This document shows positions 10,660 to 21,550 of a stretch of 64,000 nucleotides of DNA, in pieces (within the stretch, counting starts at the first letter, position 1; each line of letters opens with the position of its first letter). Both the position numbers and the translations under genes were made by a program. This DNA is from Leguminivora glycinivorella (lineage: Eukaryota > Arthropoda > Insecta > Lepidoptera > Tortricidae). The DNA lies in NCBI RefSeq assembly GCF_023078275.1, contig NC_062979.1, positions 22,363,848 through 22,427,847 of the forward strand, written 5' to 3'. The notes below the pieces were generated by a model. The model searched no databases and was not told the origin of the DNA. It worked only from the letters and a program-made list of their open reading frames with translations.

Positions 10660-11242
10660 TAAAAAAACCGGCCAAGAGCGTGTCGGGCCACGCTCAGTGT
10701 AGGGTTCCGTAGTTTTTCGTATTTTTCTCAAAAACTACTGAACCTATCAAGTTCAAAACAATTTTCCTAGAAAGTCTTTATAAAGTTCTACTTTTGTGAT
10801 TTTTTTCAAATTTTTTAAACATATGGTTCAAAAGTTAGAGGGGGGGACGCACTTTTTTCCTTTATCAGCGATTATTTCCGAAAATATTAATATTATCAAA
10901 AAACGATATTAGTAAACCCTTATTAATTTTTAAATACCTATCCAACAATATATCACACGTTGGGGTTGGAATGAAAAAAAATATCAGCCCCCACTTTACA
11001 TGTAGGGGGGGTACCCTAATAAAACATTTTTTTCCATTTTTTATTTTTGCACTTTGTTGGCGTGATTGATATACATATTGGTACCAAATTTCAGCTTTCT
11101 AGTGCTTACGGTTACTGAGATTATCCGCGGACGGACGGACGGACGGACGGACGGACGGACGGACGGACGGACGGACGGACGGACGGACAGACAGACATGG
11201 CGAAACTATAAGGGTTCCTAGTTGACTACGGAACCCTAAAAA
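10660..11242 (+). repeat. GGAC-linked repeat (family X), copy 1
   Basis: Starts AACCGGCCAAGAGCGTGTCG and ends CTACGGAACCCTAAAAA. An internal AGGGTTCCGTAG at 10711 is the inverse of the end. It holds a (GGAC)n microsatellite of about 15 units at 11128-11188 followed by CAGACAGACATGGCGAAACT. Copies lie at 44031-44476 and 45766-46306, with a relative at 61925-62842. The small repetitive RPSVRPSV ORF is a microsatellite translation. Confidence 0.8.
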
Positions 11243-11324
11243 ATGGATTGTTAACTTTTTGGCCATATTACGTAATAATTGATCATAATTCACTTTTTGT
11301 CGTAAGTCTCAATTAAAAGCTGAA

Positions 11325-11840
11325 TATCTGGGCAACCGAGCTTCGCTCGGTTCTGTTTCGTATCCTTGACATGTGTCGCCATCTAGTTCAAAAATGAATA
11401 GTACCTACATCGAGCGAAAGAATTCTCAGCCTTAACAACACAACTACTCCACACGAGATGGCGCGCATTTCGCCACAAAAACTCAAATAGTGTATTTTTC
11501 TATTCGTTTTAGCCTTGACCTGTGTCGCCATCTAGTGTTTGCAATAAATAGTACTTACATCGACCGAAAGAATTCTGTCTTAACAGTACAACTACTGCAC
11601 ACGAGATGGCGCGCGAAGAAAAACGCATGAAAACTCGAAAATTCGCGTTTTCCGGGACCTAAGGATAAGTTAGACCGATTTTTCACCCCCAAAAACCCCC
11701 ACATAACAAATTTCAGCGAAATCGTTCGAGCGGTTTCCGAGATCGTCAGTGTAAATAAATATATAAATAAATAAATAAATAAATATACAAGAATTGCTCG
11801 TTTAAAAGTATAAGATTTATGTGCATTTGATAGACTGGCC
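11325..11840 (+). repeat. Interspersed repeat with internal ~140-bp duplication
   Basis: Starts TATCTGGGCAACCGAGCTTC and ends with a (TAAA)n stretch plus GAATTGCTCGTTTAAAAGTA. A module, CTTGAC(A/C)TGTGTCGCCATCT ... CACGAGATGGCGCGC, occurs twice, at 11372-11466 and 11512-11609. Non-coding; family not named with confidence. Confidence 0.6.
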
Positions 11841-12104
11841 ATTCCTGATTATAGTATTTGGATACATTTAAAAATGAGCTTTATGACGATTAAGATAAAG
11901 GTTATACTCGTGCTTACATTAAATACATAGTAGATTTCCACAGAAGGTTTTTGCTGTAGACGCTCGACTTATATTTAATAACCTAATCTAAAAAGGTACC
12001 TTACAGTTTTATGTAAGTATACAAACATCTAACGTCCATTTTAGGGAAGAGGGGGTTTAGAAAGAGACAAAAAGTAGCATATGTCACTCTCCATCCCTTC
12101 AACT

Positions 12105-15100
12105 TCTTCTTCCTCGTTCCCTCAATGCTGAGGATCGCGACCACAAGTAGCGTGTCTCCATTGAACGCGGTCATAAGCCATGTGGACTGCACGGTATAGG
12201 CTGCCGCCAGTCGACTTCTTCACACAGTCAGACCATCTCTTACGAGCCCCACCCCAAGCGCGTTTACCATTCATTCGCCCCAAGATGATACACTTCTCCA
12301 TATTATGCATTGGTGATCTCATGATGTGACCGAAAAATCTAAGGGTTCGCTCCTGGCATATTTTGGAGAGGCGTGTGGTGATATTAAGTTCTTCCAAAAC
12401 AGAGATGTTAGTTCTTCTAGCTGTCCAAGGTATACGTAGCAGTCTTCGCCAGCACCACATCTCAAAAGCGTCAATCTTAGCCACGTCACAGCTTTTTAGG
12501 GTCCAAGTCTCGGCACCATACATAAATATCGAGAAGACAAGTGCTCGAACCAATCGCACTTTAGTTTGACGTCGGATTCCTCTGCTCTTCCAAATTTTAT
12601 CGAGGTTAGCCATAGCACTCTTCGCCATACCGGCTCTACGGCGTATTTCGTCAGTGCTGCCACCGTTGCAGGTTATCAACGACCCAAGATACATAAACTC
12701 GCTAACTTTTTCGTACTGGCGAAGTGCGTCGGTAACTGGAAGTATATTTGCCCTGTCAACTACCATTATTTTAGTTTTGGAATGGTTTATCTTAAGTCCG
12801 AGCTTAGCGCTTTCATCTTCAATTCTGTTCAGAAGATCCGCCATCTCTACTTCACTCGACGCAACTACTGTCGTATCGTCTGCGTACCTCAGGTTACTGA
12901 TCAATCGACCTCCAACTGAAACACCTCCTTCCCAGCCGTCAAGTGCCTTCCTCATGATCTGTTCGCCGTACAGGTTAAAAAGCTTGGGTGACAGAATGCA
13001 GCCTTGACGGACGCCCCGTTCTGTATGGAAATCATTTGATTTCTGATTCTCCAGCTTCACGAAGCATGAACCCTCAAGGTACAGATTCTGTATTAGGTAA
13101 GCAAGGTGTTCAGGTACACCCATCTCCACCAGCACATCAAACATGACCTTCCACTGAACACAGTCAAACGCTTTAGCGTAGTCAATGAAGCATAGGACCA
13201 TCGGCTTCTTGTACTCACGACACTTTTCGATAAGAATACGGACGTTCAGAATTTGTTCGCGAGTACCCTTACCAGCCACAAAGCCCGCCTGTTCACTCGG
13301 TATCTGGCGATCCACGTAGGACGAGAGTCTAACGTTTATAATGCGTAGGAGAACTTTGCTAGCATGCGACATTAGTGACAATGTTCGGTAGTTTTCGCAT
13401 TTCCTTGTGGATCCCTTTTTGTGCAGTGGTACTATTGCTGACTGTGTCCAGTCCTTTGGCCATTGACCACTTCTCCATATCTTGTTGCAGATTTGATACA
13501 TGATCTTTGTACCTTTGCTGCCCATATGCTGTAACATAGCCGCTGACACGCCATCAGGACCCACAGCCTTATGCTTCAATCGTTTTATGGCATCTTGCAC
13601 TTCTGAAAGCAGAAGGTCTGGTTCCCTTATGTGGTAATCCCATCTTCTTTCATAGCTAAGTCCCTCTTCATCCCTATAGAGTTCATAACAGTAGGTTCTC
13701 CATCTCTCCAGAACCTTATCTAGCTCTGTTAATGTGTTACCTCTACTGTCATCGATTGTCCAACTCTTTGGTTTGAAGGTACCAGTAAGTGTTTTTACCT
13801 TTAGAAAGAGATCCCTGGTCTGCGACCTGTCAGCATGTTTCTCAATGTCACCACATATGTTGTTGATGTGCCTGTCTTTGTCTCTACGAGTGGATTTTTG
13901 AATTTCAGCATGTAGTTGGTTGTAGCGGTTCATTCTACTCTCAGAGTCAATACCTTCACTTTTCAGCATCTTCCTTTCCTTAATCAGTTCCCATGATTCT
14001 TCGCTAATCCACTCTTCCTTCCTTTTCACGGCTTTGAAACGCTCCTGACTCTCCTTTGCGGTATCCAAAATGACCTTTTTGAGGCCATTCCACTCGGCGT
14101 CACTGGAGTCAAATGGGTCCCAGTCTAGGGATTTGATCTTTATATCCAGCGCCTCGTGAAAGTGGTCTAGAGCCGGTTTAGTAAGACAAATGTTTTTCTG
14201 GGGTTTCTGTCGAGTACTTTTTAATCGAAGTCTGAAATCAGCCACAACAAGTTGGTGGTCACTTCCACAATCTGCACCTGGGAGAGTTTTAGCGTTAGTC
14301 ACCGATGATCGCCACCTAGACTTAATCGCTATGAAATCGATCTGATTTCTATAGCCTGCTGGAGAAGTCCAAGTGTATAATCTCCTTGGATGGTTCTTGA
14401 ACCAGGTATTCATAACAGCCAGCTGATTTTCTACGCAAAAATTAAGAAATTTTTCGCTTCTATTGTTCCGTTTGCCCAAGCCAAAACCGCCAATAACTGT
14501 ACCAATCAATGGATCTCCCACCGTGCAACCAACTTTCGCGTTCCAGTCACCCTGTACAATAGCAATTTCTCTAGATGGTATCGTGCGCAACAGGGAATCA
14601 AGTTCGGCATAAAATTGGTCCGAGAGTACTTCATCTGCCTGAGAGGTGGGTGCATATACCTGTATAATATGGATTGGTACTGGGCTGGCATCGAGTTTTA
14701 CTGCAATTATTCTGTCACTTTGGGTCACATATCCTTTTATACATCCCTGTAGTTTCCTCGAGATGATGAAGCCTACTCCATTATTACTATGATCTTCAGC
14801 TCCGATATAATACATGGTGTTCCCGTTACTAGTAGTAAAATGACCTCTACCGCGTTTATGCACCTCACTCAGCCCTAAGATGTCGATGTTACACCTTTCC
14901 ATTTCTTTCTCGATAACTTCCAGCTTTCCTGGTTTCAAGAGGCCTCTGACATTCCAGGTCCCAATGCGAAGATGTTTACGTAATTGGGCCTTTTTTCTTC
15001 CTGTACCATTACCAGTAGCATAATTTCCACTTCCCGTCTGGTGGTCCGCAGTGAAGTGGCCGGTAGCAGACTTCCCACCATGCGACCCGGAATCACAATG

Positions 15101-15458
15101 GCGCCGAGGGTCAGTCGGATCACATGACATCGCACATCTATTATAGGAACTTTGCATTGTGGTTTTCATGGGAGGAATAGTGCAGTAGTTTCCCCTTGCT
15201 TTCTGCACCAGGTATTTTGAGGGCTACTTAAGTCCTCAGGCCGCTGAAGCCCCTTCCAACTGGTTGCCCAGCCAGGTGTATGGTTATACCGCCATTTGCT
15301 CGGTCGCCAGAGCCTCGTTAGTTATCTAGCAGGGGGCACCACGATGGTTGATGAACCATCGCCGTTGGCTATTCGTACGAACCACCAACGCGAGCAGGAG
15401 AGGTTGACAATTGGGTTCGGTCGAGATGTTGATACCGTTCACCCCTTACCCCCCAATC
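12105..15458 (-). mobile_element. Apparently full-length RTE-type non-LTR retrotransposon
   Basis: The 3354-bp element is bounded by a perfect 14-bp target duplication CCATCCCTTCAACT at 12091-12104 and 15459-15472. It has a ~290-bp 5' untranslated region, one long ORF and a 17-bp 3' end finishing in GAGGAAGAAGAA-type purine repeats, the compact RTE design with no poly(A). No frameshift or stop interrupts the ORF, so this copy may be recently active. Confidence 0.88.
12122..15169 (-). CDS. RTE retrotransposon polyprotein: AP endonuclease + reverse transcriptase
   Basis: From the first ATG (15169) the ORF has 1015 codons; the frame is open further upstream to 15208 but only with a GTG. Numbering from the ATG: AP-endonuclease ~67-315 with GTWNVRG (~70), GDWNAKVG (~207) and a catalytic GSDHQL (~302); reverse transcriptase ~535-830 with CFIDYAKAFDCV (~660), GVRQGC (~719) and the catalytic YADD (~762); a C-terminal segment with FFGHIMRSP. 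Host databases often mislabel such ORFs as craniofacial development protein 2-like. It nicks DNA and copies its own RNA by target-primed reverse transcription. All catalytic motifs I can check are present. Start choice is the least certain part. Confidence 0.9.
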   Translation of the reverse strand: MKTTMQSSYNRCAMSCDPTDPRRHCDSGSHGGKSATGHFTADHQTGSGNYATGNGTGRKKAQLRKHLRIGTWNVRGLLKPGKLEVIEKEMERCNIDILGLSEVHKRGRGHFTTSNGNTMYYIGAEDHSNNGVGFIISRKLQGCIKGYVTQSDRIIAVKLDASPVPIHIIQVYAPTSQADEVLSDQFYAELDSLLRTIPSREIAIVQGDWNAKVGCTVGDPLIGTVIGGFGLGKRNNRSEKFLNFCVENQLAVMNTWFKNHPRRLYTWTSPAGYRNQIDFIAIKSRWRSSVTNAKTLPGADCGSDHQLVVADFRLRLKSTRQKPQKNICLTKPALDHFHEALDIKIKSLDWDPFDSSDAEWNGLKKVILDTAKESQERFKAVKRKEEWISEESWELIKERKMLKSEGIDSESRMNRYNQLHAEIQKSTRRDKDRHINNICGDIEKHADRSQTRDLFLKVKTLTGTFKPKSWTIDDSRGNTLTELDKVLERWRTYCYELYRDEEGLSYERRWDYHIREPDLLLSEVQDAIKRLKHKAVGPDGVSAAMLQHMGSKGTKIMYQICNKIWRSGQWPKDWTQSAIVPLHKKGSTRKCENYRTLSLMSHASKVLLRIINVRLSSYVDRQIPSEQAGFVAGKGTREQILNVRILIEKCREYKKPMVLCFIDYAKAFDCVQWKVMFDVLVEMGVPEHLAYLIQNLYLEGSCFVKLENQKSNDFHTERGVRQGCILSPKLFNLYGEQIMRKALDGWEGGVSVGGRLISNLRYADDTTVVASSEVEMADLLNRIEDESAKLGLKINHSKTKIMVVDRANILPVTDALRQYEKVSEFMYLGSLITCNGGSTDEIRRRAGMAKSAMANLDKIWKSRGIRRQTKVRLVRALVFSIFMYGAETWTLKSCDVAKIDAFEMWCWRRLLRIPWTARRTNISVLEELNITTRLSKICQERTLRFFGHIMRSPMHNMEKCIILGRMNGKRAWGGARKRWSDCVKKSTGGSLYRAVHMAYDRVQWRHATCGRDPQH

Positions 15459-15649
15459 CCATCCCTTCAACTATCTCCACTTAAAACATCACGTCAATTC
15501 GTCACTCCGTTTTGCCGTGAAAGACCAACAAACAAACAGACAGACACACTTTTCCATTTATAATTTAGTATGGATGCAGGTTATGCTTTGTTATATTTTA
15601 TTACAATAATAAAAGGATTTCATTTCAGAAGACTAACTTCATCTATCGT

Positions 15650-15775
15650 TTACATACATACATACATACAATCACGCCTGTTTCCCATGGAGGGGTAGGC
15701 AGAGCACATGAAACTACTCAAGTTTCAGTGCCACTTTTGGCAAATAAGGGGTTGACAGAAAACGAAACTGGGATC
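15650..15775 (+). repeat. (CATA)n plus conserved lepidopteran interspersed repeat
   Basis: A (CATA)n run at 15650-15669 leads into ATCACGCCTGTTTCCCATGG, GGGGTAGGCAGAGCACATGA, CAGTGCCAC and AAGGGGTTGACAGAAAACGA. I recognise this block as recurrent in moth and butterfly genomes; it is non-coding. Confidence 0.55.
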
Positions 15776-17194
15776 TATCGTTTAATGTATAAAAATGTTG
15801 TTTTGTTATTTACACTAATATTAAATTACTAATTAAATGTCATTTATGTTTACACTCCTGACAAACATGAAATTAAACGTCAAAAATAGTCATGTTACTT
15901 TAGAAATTCGTATCTCACTGAATGAGTAAGCTTGGTCGCGCTTATAAATCATCCTGTATTTACCTAATTACTTCTACCCTTTTTACATACAGTGTTTTTT
16001 ATCACTAATACATATTTTAATTTATCTGTCAAAAAAATACTTATTTAGTAAAGATGGTGTTTTTTTTACGCACTAGTGCGAGAAGTGGTTCATTATATGT
16101 CAGGCCGAAACTTCGGATGGCATCTATACTGAAAAAATGGCTTACGATACTCGTGCGAAAAGGAAATTCGTAACTCGTGTCGATTTAAAACACGCACTTG
16201 TATCGTAATGTACTAATTTAGAACTCTGACATGAAAGTCAAACCTCTGCATAACCAACTATCTGTACCACCATAACATGTTACAGTTTTCCAAAAACAGG
16301 CCTCTATACCCGGCGGGATTGATAATTTACCCATCCAAGGACTATGATTAGGGTCGTTACACACGAGATGATTAGTGGGTGCTGACGTCACCGTCTCGTG
16401 TGAACAGGGCCTAAGATCTTCACCTTTGTACGCAAACTCACTGACCTGTTATAAACCTACGAACAAGGTATTAAGGTTGAATATAGGTCTAGTAAATGTG
16501 TTGAAGTAGGTATACATTTTAAGACGCATAAGCCATTTTGAAGGTAAGGGTCGCTCTAAAAGTTTTTGGTTTAAAAGAACAAACAATGTAGGTCGTTAGT
16601 AAAAAATGTGGTTATTATGACATAACTAGGGATACCGGATACGGGTTTCGGATGGGTTTTTAACCATTGGTTTAGCGAATTTTTGTTTTTGTGGCCAGTT
16701 TTAGCGGCGTGCTTTTTGACGTAAAAACTTTTAAAATACGATTAGTTACGAAAGTTATATTGCGTAACAAGAATGCAAAACAATACTTACGTGTAAAATA
16801 TAATGTACCTTATATAATAGTAGATATTACGTACTTTCATTTTAAATCCTATATGTATTTTCACATAAAAATTAAATGTTATTCGTAAAACTGGCACTTG
16901 AAATAAAAATGTACATTTTTTTACTCTAAAAAAAATACTTTTTTGCAATGAGTTACTAGTTATTTCTTGACATCTACTCTATCAACGAGGATAGTTAGAT
17001 TATGTCCTATAACGGCACCATCAAAATAGCGTTTTGTTCTGAGATATTTTTTTTTTAATGCTTATAACTCTGAAAGTAGGCGAAATCCAGAAAAGTTTAT
17101 ATGGCATTTTACTCTTCTAATATAATGAGGAATACGTTGTTAAAATTATTCGGTTTCCTCATTTTACACCGTGTACCTATGTCATGTATGTGGT
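15776..17194. other. Mostly unassigned; one repeat at 16035-16215
   Basis: 16035-16215 (GCACTAGTGCGAGAAGTG, GCCGAAACTTCGGATGGC, then CACTTGTATCGTAATG) resembles 47070-47225, with shared CGCACTAGTG, CGAAACTTC and CTTGTAT(C/T)GTAATG, so it is a diverged repeat family. The remainder is AT-rich with no supported gene. Confidence 0.4.
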
Positions 17195-17242
17195 AATTGG
17201 GGCGACCGACGCAAAAACAAAGGGGTGTTATAAGTTTGACGT

Positions 17243-17276
<34 letters not shown>

Positions 17277-17296
17277 CCGTCTGTCTGTCTGTCTGC

Positions 17297-17342
<46 letters not shown>

Positions 17343-17510
17343 CTTTGTCTGTCTGTTTGGCTGTCTGTCTGTGTGTGTGTCTGTCTGTGGCATCGTAGCT
17401 CCCGAACGGAAGAACCGATTTAGATTTAGATTTTTTTGTCTGAAAGCTGAGTTAGTCGGGAGTGTTCTTAGCCATGTTTTATAAAAATCGGTCTACTATG
17501 TCAATGTAAC
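17195..17510 (+). repeat. Family Y repeat with long (GTCT)n, copy
   Basis: GGGGTGTTATAAGTTTGACG leads into an imperfect (GTCT)n microsatellite of about 145 bp (17240-17385), then CATCGTAGCTCCCGAACGGA, AGTTAGTCGGGAGTGTTCTT and TCTACTATGTC. ORFs in both directions here are CLSV or DRQT repeats without biological meaning. Confidence 0.75.
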
Positions 17511-17774
17511 TACTATGTAATAATTTTGTAGTTAGGTTATGCACAAGACAATACTTCAGCAATTCGCGTCATTATTTCCGTCAATCTAATTTATAGTACC
17601 AAATAACCTCTCAGTTCAAATTGCAGTTAGTTTGTTAAGCAATATCGGATGATCCCGGCATTAAACTAATTGAGATTAAGGATTAACGTTCAGCGGTTCA
17701 ACTTACCCGCGGCTTACTGACGGCTCATAATTGGGTAAACTATTGAGTAAACAAGCATTTGAACGTTCGCAATA

Positions 17775-18280
17775 TACATATTTAAAATTGCAAACGGGAC
17801 TTAATCGCGTATTTGAACATTTCTTTTTTTTTGCCACTTTTATGAAGTGTGATATTTTTGAAAAAAAAATGCTATTTCTACTCAGAATTACTAGCCTTTT
17901 CAATCCTAGTAGTTAAAAAAATTGTCCCATACGATTTTTTCTTATTTTGTTACCATTTCCCGTACATTTTGTATGGGGTAACAGAAGAGGAAAGTAACAA
18001 AAATGTATGGAAATTCTGGGACACTTTTTGTCTCCCAGAGAGATTGAAAGTACTCGTGATTCTGAGTACAATTGACCTAAAGTTCCCTAAAACAATAAAA
18101 AAAAATTATTGGCAAAAAAAAGAAAAGCTCATTTACTATGTTTTAAACACTAACCTCCGACGTTTCAAGGACGGCATTGTCCCCGTGGTCTCGGAGCAGA
18201 CTCACAAACACAAAAACATAGTGTTTAAAACATAGTAAATACGCGATTAAGTCCCGTTTGCAATTTTAAATATGTGTAAA
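17775..18280. mobile_element. Fold-back MITE, GGGACTTAATCGCGTAT family
   Basis: The left end TTGCAAACGGGACTTAATCG (17788) is mirrored by the right end CGATTAAGTCCCGTTTGCAA (18243). A second inverted pair, ACTATGTTTTAAACACTA and TAGTGTTTAAAACATAGT, lies inside, along with an ACGTTTCAAGGACGGCATTG block. A related element with the same ends is at 47785-48172. No protein. Confidence 0.75.
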
Positions 18281-18689
18281 AATCGTGAAAGTTATATCGC
18301 GTATAGTTTTGAATTTATTATTTATTTGTCATTAATATTTTAATGAAGTTTATTTAGTCAGACAACATCGGCATCTTTGCTTAGTTTAATAAACAACGTT
18401 TGTATTTACATCTTTGGCAAGAAGTTAGAAATAAATTTATATGTAAGGAATATACATATAGGTCTAAACACTGCCTTATTGTTATAAGGTACAGCGAGAC
18501 AAATCCCGACTGGGGCCAAAGGTAACTGATCCATTTTTTCCATGTTTTACAAGTTTTGCATTATTAAATAGAGTGTCCACCGGTTATATAATGGTAGGCG
18601 TGTTCAGTAGATACATGTAGAACTCAACATCATAGTGTAATAATGGAAAAAATAGGTTACAATTGACTCCCAGTCGAGATTTGCCCTGC

Positions 18690-18855
18690 TTAGTGACTTC
18701 AGGGCGTAATGAACAACTTATTTATTATGGGACCAATGCTGAAATCGCGAAAAAAAATTGGTTGTTCCATAAAAATGAGCGGCATCATGACAGTCGAACT
18801 GTATGTATGAAACAGCCAAAAATTTTTTTTGCGATTTCAGCATTGTTATCCAAAT
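18690..18855. mobile_element. Short fold-back MITE
   Basis: CAATGCTGAAATCGCGAAAA at 18734 pairs with TTTTTTGCGATTTCAGCATTG near 18848, giving ~115 bp with ~25-bp arms. No coding content. Confidence 0.6.
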
Positions 18856-18979
18856 TATTTTAAGTAACTCGGGAACAAATTAATTGATTAGGTACATGTA
18901 TAAAGTTTTTATTTTGAAGTACCTATGTAGTCTGTTTCGTAATTATGTATTTTTTGCATTTCGTTGCTCAAGTTCAAAG

Positions 18980-19233
18980 CCAATGAGTTTTTCGGAATTT
19001 ATGTGCCAAATGTCATTTGATATTTGCCAGTCGTTTTTCGGTGAAGAAAAACATCGCGAGGAAACCGGACTAATTTCAACGAAGTCTAGTTTACCCTTCG
19101 GGTTGGAAGGTCAGATGGCAGTCGCTTTCGTAAAAACTAGTGCCTACGCCAGATCTTGGGATTAGTTGTCAAAGCGGACCCCAGGCTCCCATGAGCCGTG
19201 GCAAAATGCCGGGATAACGCAAGGAAGATGATG
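18980..19233 (+). mobile_element. SINE-A, 5'-truncated copy
   Basis: Starts at CAATGAGTTTTTCGGAATTT and lacks the tRNA head. It continues with GAGGAAACCGGACTAATTTC and CCCCAGGCTCCCATGAGCCG to AAGGAAGATGATGA. Truncation removed the polymerase III promoter. Confidence 0.8.
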
Positions 19234-19311
19234 AAGTTCAAACCCAATAATCCCAATATATAATTTTTAAACTATGTCGTACTTTAAAATGTTAAGTAAA
19301 AACCCATTTTT

Positions 19312-19490
19312 TAACCGACTTCAAAAAAGGAGGAGGTTCTCAATTCGACTGAATGTTTTTTTTTTTTTTTGTATGTATGTTCCTCGATATCTCCGAGAAT
19401 TGTGGACCGATTTTCAAAATTTTTTTTTTGATCGAACGGGTATAACCCCGAGATGGCCCCATTGGCACCAAGTCAGGGTCTGATGATGGG
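19312..19490 (+). repeat. ACCGACTTCAAAAAAGGAGG interspersed repeat
   Basis: AACCGACTTCAAAAAAGGAG, GAGGTTCTCAATTCGACTG, a T-run, GTATGTATGTTCCTCGATAT and TCTCCGAGAATTGTGGACCG form a block I recognise as widely dispersed in insect genomes. It may be the left part of a larger element reaching the palindrome at 21183, but this is not shown. Confidence 0.5.
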
Positions 19491-19739
19491 ATCCTGGAGA
19501 AATCGAGGGAACTCTTCAAATGTTATAGGCACATGTATTGTTTTCAGTGTATTTTTCAAAGGTAAACCAGTATTTACGCCTGATGGTAATAATTTTATGT
19601 GGCTGAGCTGATGATGGAAGGTCAACTCCTCAATGGTTAGGAGTTAAAGGATAATTCTTTCACTAGTGTACATGTATTCGGACTGATACATATAATATCA
19701 ATAGGAACCACTAAAAATCAACAAATAAATAAACTTTTT

Positions 19740-21180
19740 TAAGGTAACGGCGGCTATCAACGCGGGTATCGAAATCGACGTCCATTACCGCCGCATTTGC
19801 AAATACGCATTTTATAGGCAAACCGACCAATTTCTTAAAAAAAGTTACTCACACAAAGGAAGCCTGTTTAGTTGACTAACGCACATATAGGCGATAGAGA
19901 GTGTGAATGAAAGAAGACGCTCGCTATTTGACAGTTTTTGCCACGGGGCCGCGAGAAGAGGTTGTGTCATACTGATGTGTGACGCTAAACATAAGTGAAC
20001 TCCAATCTCATTTAGTAGTTTACGTAATAATTATGGCAAACAGGTGAAAGTTATGCATTTCAAATTATTGTTTATAGTTTTCTACATGACTTCTGAGTAC
20101 TTTTTACGTATTGTTTAGCCTGGAAATGTGTTTAAAGTGGAAATTAAAAGACAGCGGTGAAAGGCGCCATTTCGTGAGTAGATTCTATTACTGTGGTATA
20201 CCACGGTAATAGTTAAAGTAGTGATATTAGTTCTTTTTGCTTTATTTTAAGTATATGTGATCAGTTATATAATGTCTTACAGTTGTTTCAATCTTGATCT
20301 ATTCACGCTATCAAAGAACTATTTACGCGGTATGAAAATTATTCAACAAAACCTTAATTTTTAGCAAAAACTTCATGACTGATTTCGTAGTTTCTATGAA
20401 AACCGTTAATTTGTCAATTTTTTTAAACATTGACATAAAGTCTGATGCTTACTTACCAGTTATGTAAACTTGGTTTTAATATAAGGTTGCAATATTTTAT
20501 TTTGATTTGTAATGAAAATACATCTGTATGACTTTGTTTTTATGGGTCGGAATTAGATTTTATAATACTCCAATTTATGCCTATTACCGATGGTACGATC
20601 AGATAACCCTCGGTAATAGAATATATAAGAATCTATTACCGATCCATGCAATATTTGTTTGGGTCGGTAATGGGTTCCTATAGAAGTATCTATTACCGAG
20701 CGACATATTAGTCTTGTATCAAAATATGACATTTAGTGTACCGTAAGTACAGATTTCTTAGGTGAAACTGAGTCTTCTGTGGGTATTCATAAAGGAGGAT
20801 AGTATAGGTATATGTATTTGTCATAATTTGTATATTCAACCGTCGGTATTAAGCTCCGAATTTTGAGATGGGTTTCTATTTACCGATGGCAGAAAAACAC
20901 TGTCATTCATACCCTCGGTAATGAAATCTCAATTCGCGTTAATAGAACTGCAACCTGTTCATTACCACGGTAATAGAAAATTTAGGTATGTTGGCTTCAA
21001 TAATCATTTTATGACATATAATAAACTAAAATGATCCTAAAACTCTTCAAAACTAATAGTTCAATAAATACTCTTCCATAAAAAAAATATTTGTGGTCGT
21101 TAATGAGCTTTGATACCCTTAATTTTTTGGTATCTTTTGAAATCTGCCTAAGTACCACGTTAATAGGCGCCATTACCTTA
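19740..21180. other. Region with recurring CTATTACCG motif on both strands
   Basis: CTATTACCG or its complement CGGTAATAG, with near variants, occurs about a dozen times: near 19783, 20185-20212 (palindrome), 20581, 20611, 20633, 20664, 20690, 20841, 20876, 20914 and 20961-20976. Several carry GATGG or CCCTCGG extensions. No protein, no known repeat. Transposase-binding sites of a large non-autonomous element is one possibility. Confidence 0.5.
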
Positions 21181-21182
21181 AC

Positions 21183-21550
21183 AAAAAATAAAACCGCCTT
21201 CAAAAATAAGCGCGTTACAAAACACGGAGAAACTAAAAAGCAAAAAATAATAAACCTTTGAATTCAGATTTCTTATCGTATTGCAATAATCTAAACATCC
21301 AAATTATAAACAAATCAATTATTTTTGGAGTCGGTGCCAGCCTGCGTATGGTTGGGTGGGGCAAACAGGCAATAGCAAGGCGACGAACAGGTCTGGTACC
21401 GACTGCAAAAATAATTGATTTGTTTATAATTTGGATGTTTAGATTATTGCAATACGATAAGAAATCTGAATTCAAAGGTTTATTATTTTTTGCTTTTTAG
21501 TTTCTCCGTGTTTTGTAACGCGCTTATTTTTGAAGGCGGTTTTATTTTTT
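21183..21550. repeat. Large near-perfect palindrome, ~160-bp arms
   Basis: The left arm (AAATAAAACCGCCTTCAAAA at ~21186, through AAACAAATCAATTATTTTTG) is mirrored around a centre at ~21366 by the right arm ending GAAGGCGGTTTTATTTTTT. The arms differ at only a few bases near the centre, leaving a loop of about 45 bp. The same 55-residue peptide is readable from both strands as a result; it is not a gene. An RNA from here would form a long hairpin. Confidence 0.9.

Larger units (their letters stand above)
12003..15580 (-). mobile_element. Helitron (Lep1-like), copy 4, split by an RTE LINE
   Basis: On the minus strand the head lies at 15459-15580 (TACTAAATTATAAATGG, then CACGGCAAAACGGAGTGACG). 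The rest resumes at 12104-12003 with AGAGTGACATATGCTACTTT and a longer 3' variant containing CCCTAAAATGG. The interruption is the RTE element 12105-15458, and the duplicated target is Helitron sequence itself. Confidence 0.8.

Noticed and set aside
11099..11293. RPSV repeat peptide
   Set aside because: Translation of the GGAC microsatellite.
12363..14752. Plus-strand ORFs of 68-120 codons
   Set aside because: Antisense shadows of the RTE polyprotein.
17184..17484. Cys-rich CLSVC repeat proteins
   Set aside because: Translations of a GTCT microsatellite in family Y.
21233..21500. Same 80-residue peptide coded on both strands
   Set aside because: Direct consequence of the palindrome; no domain or splice context.
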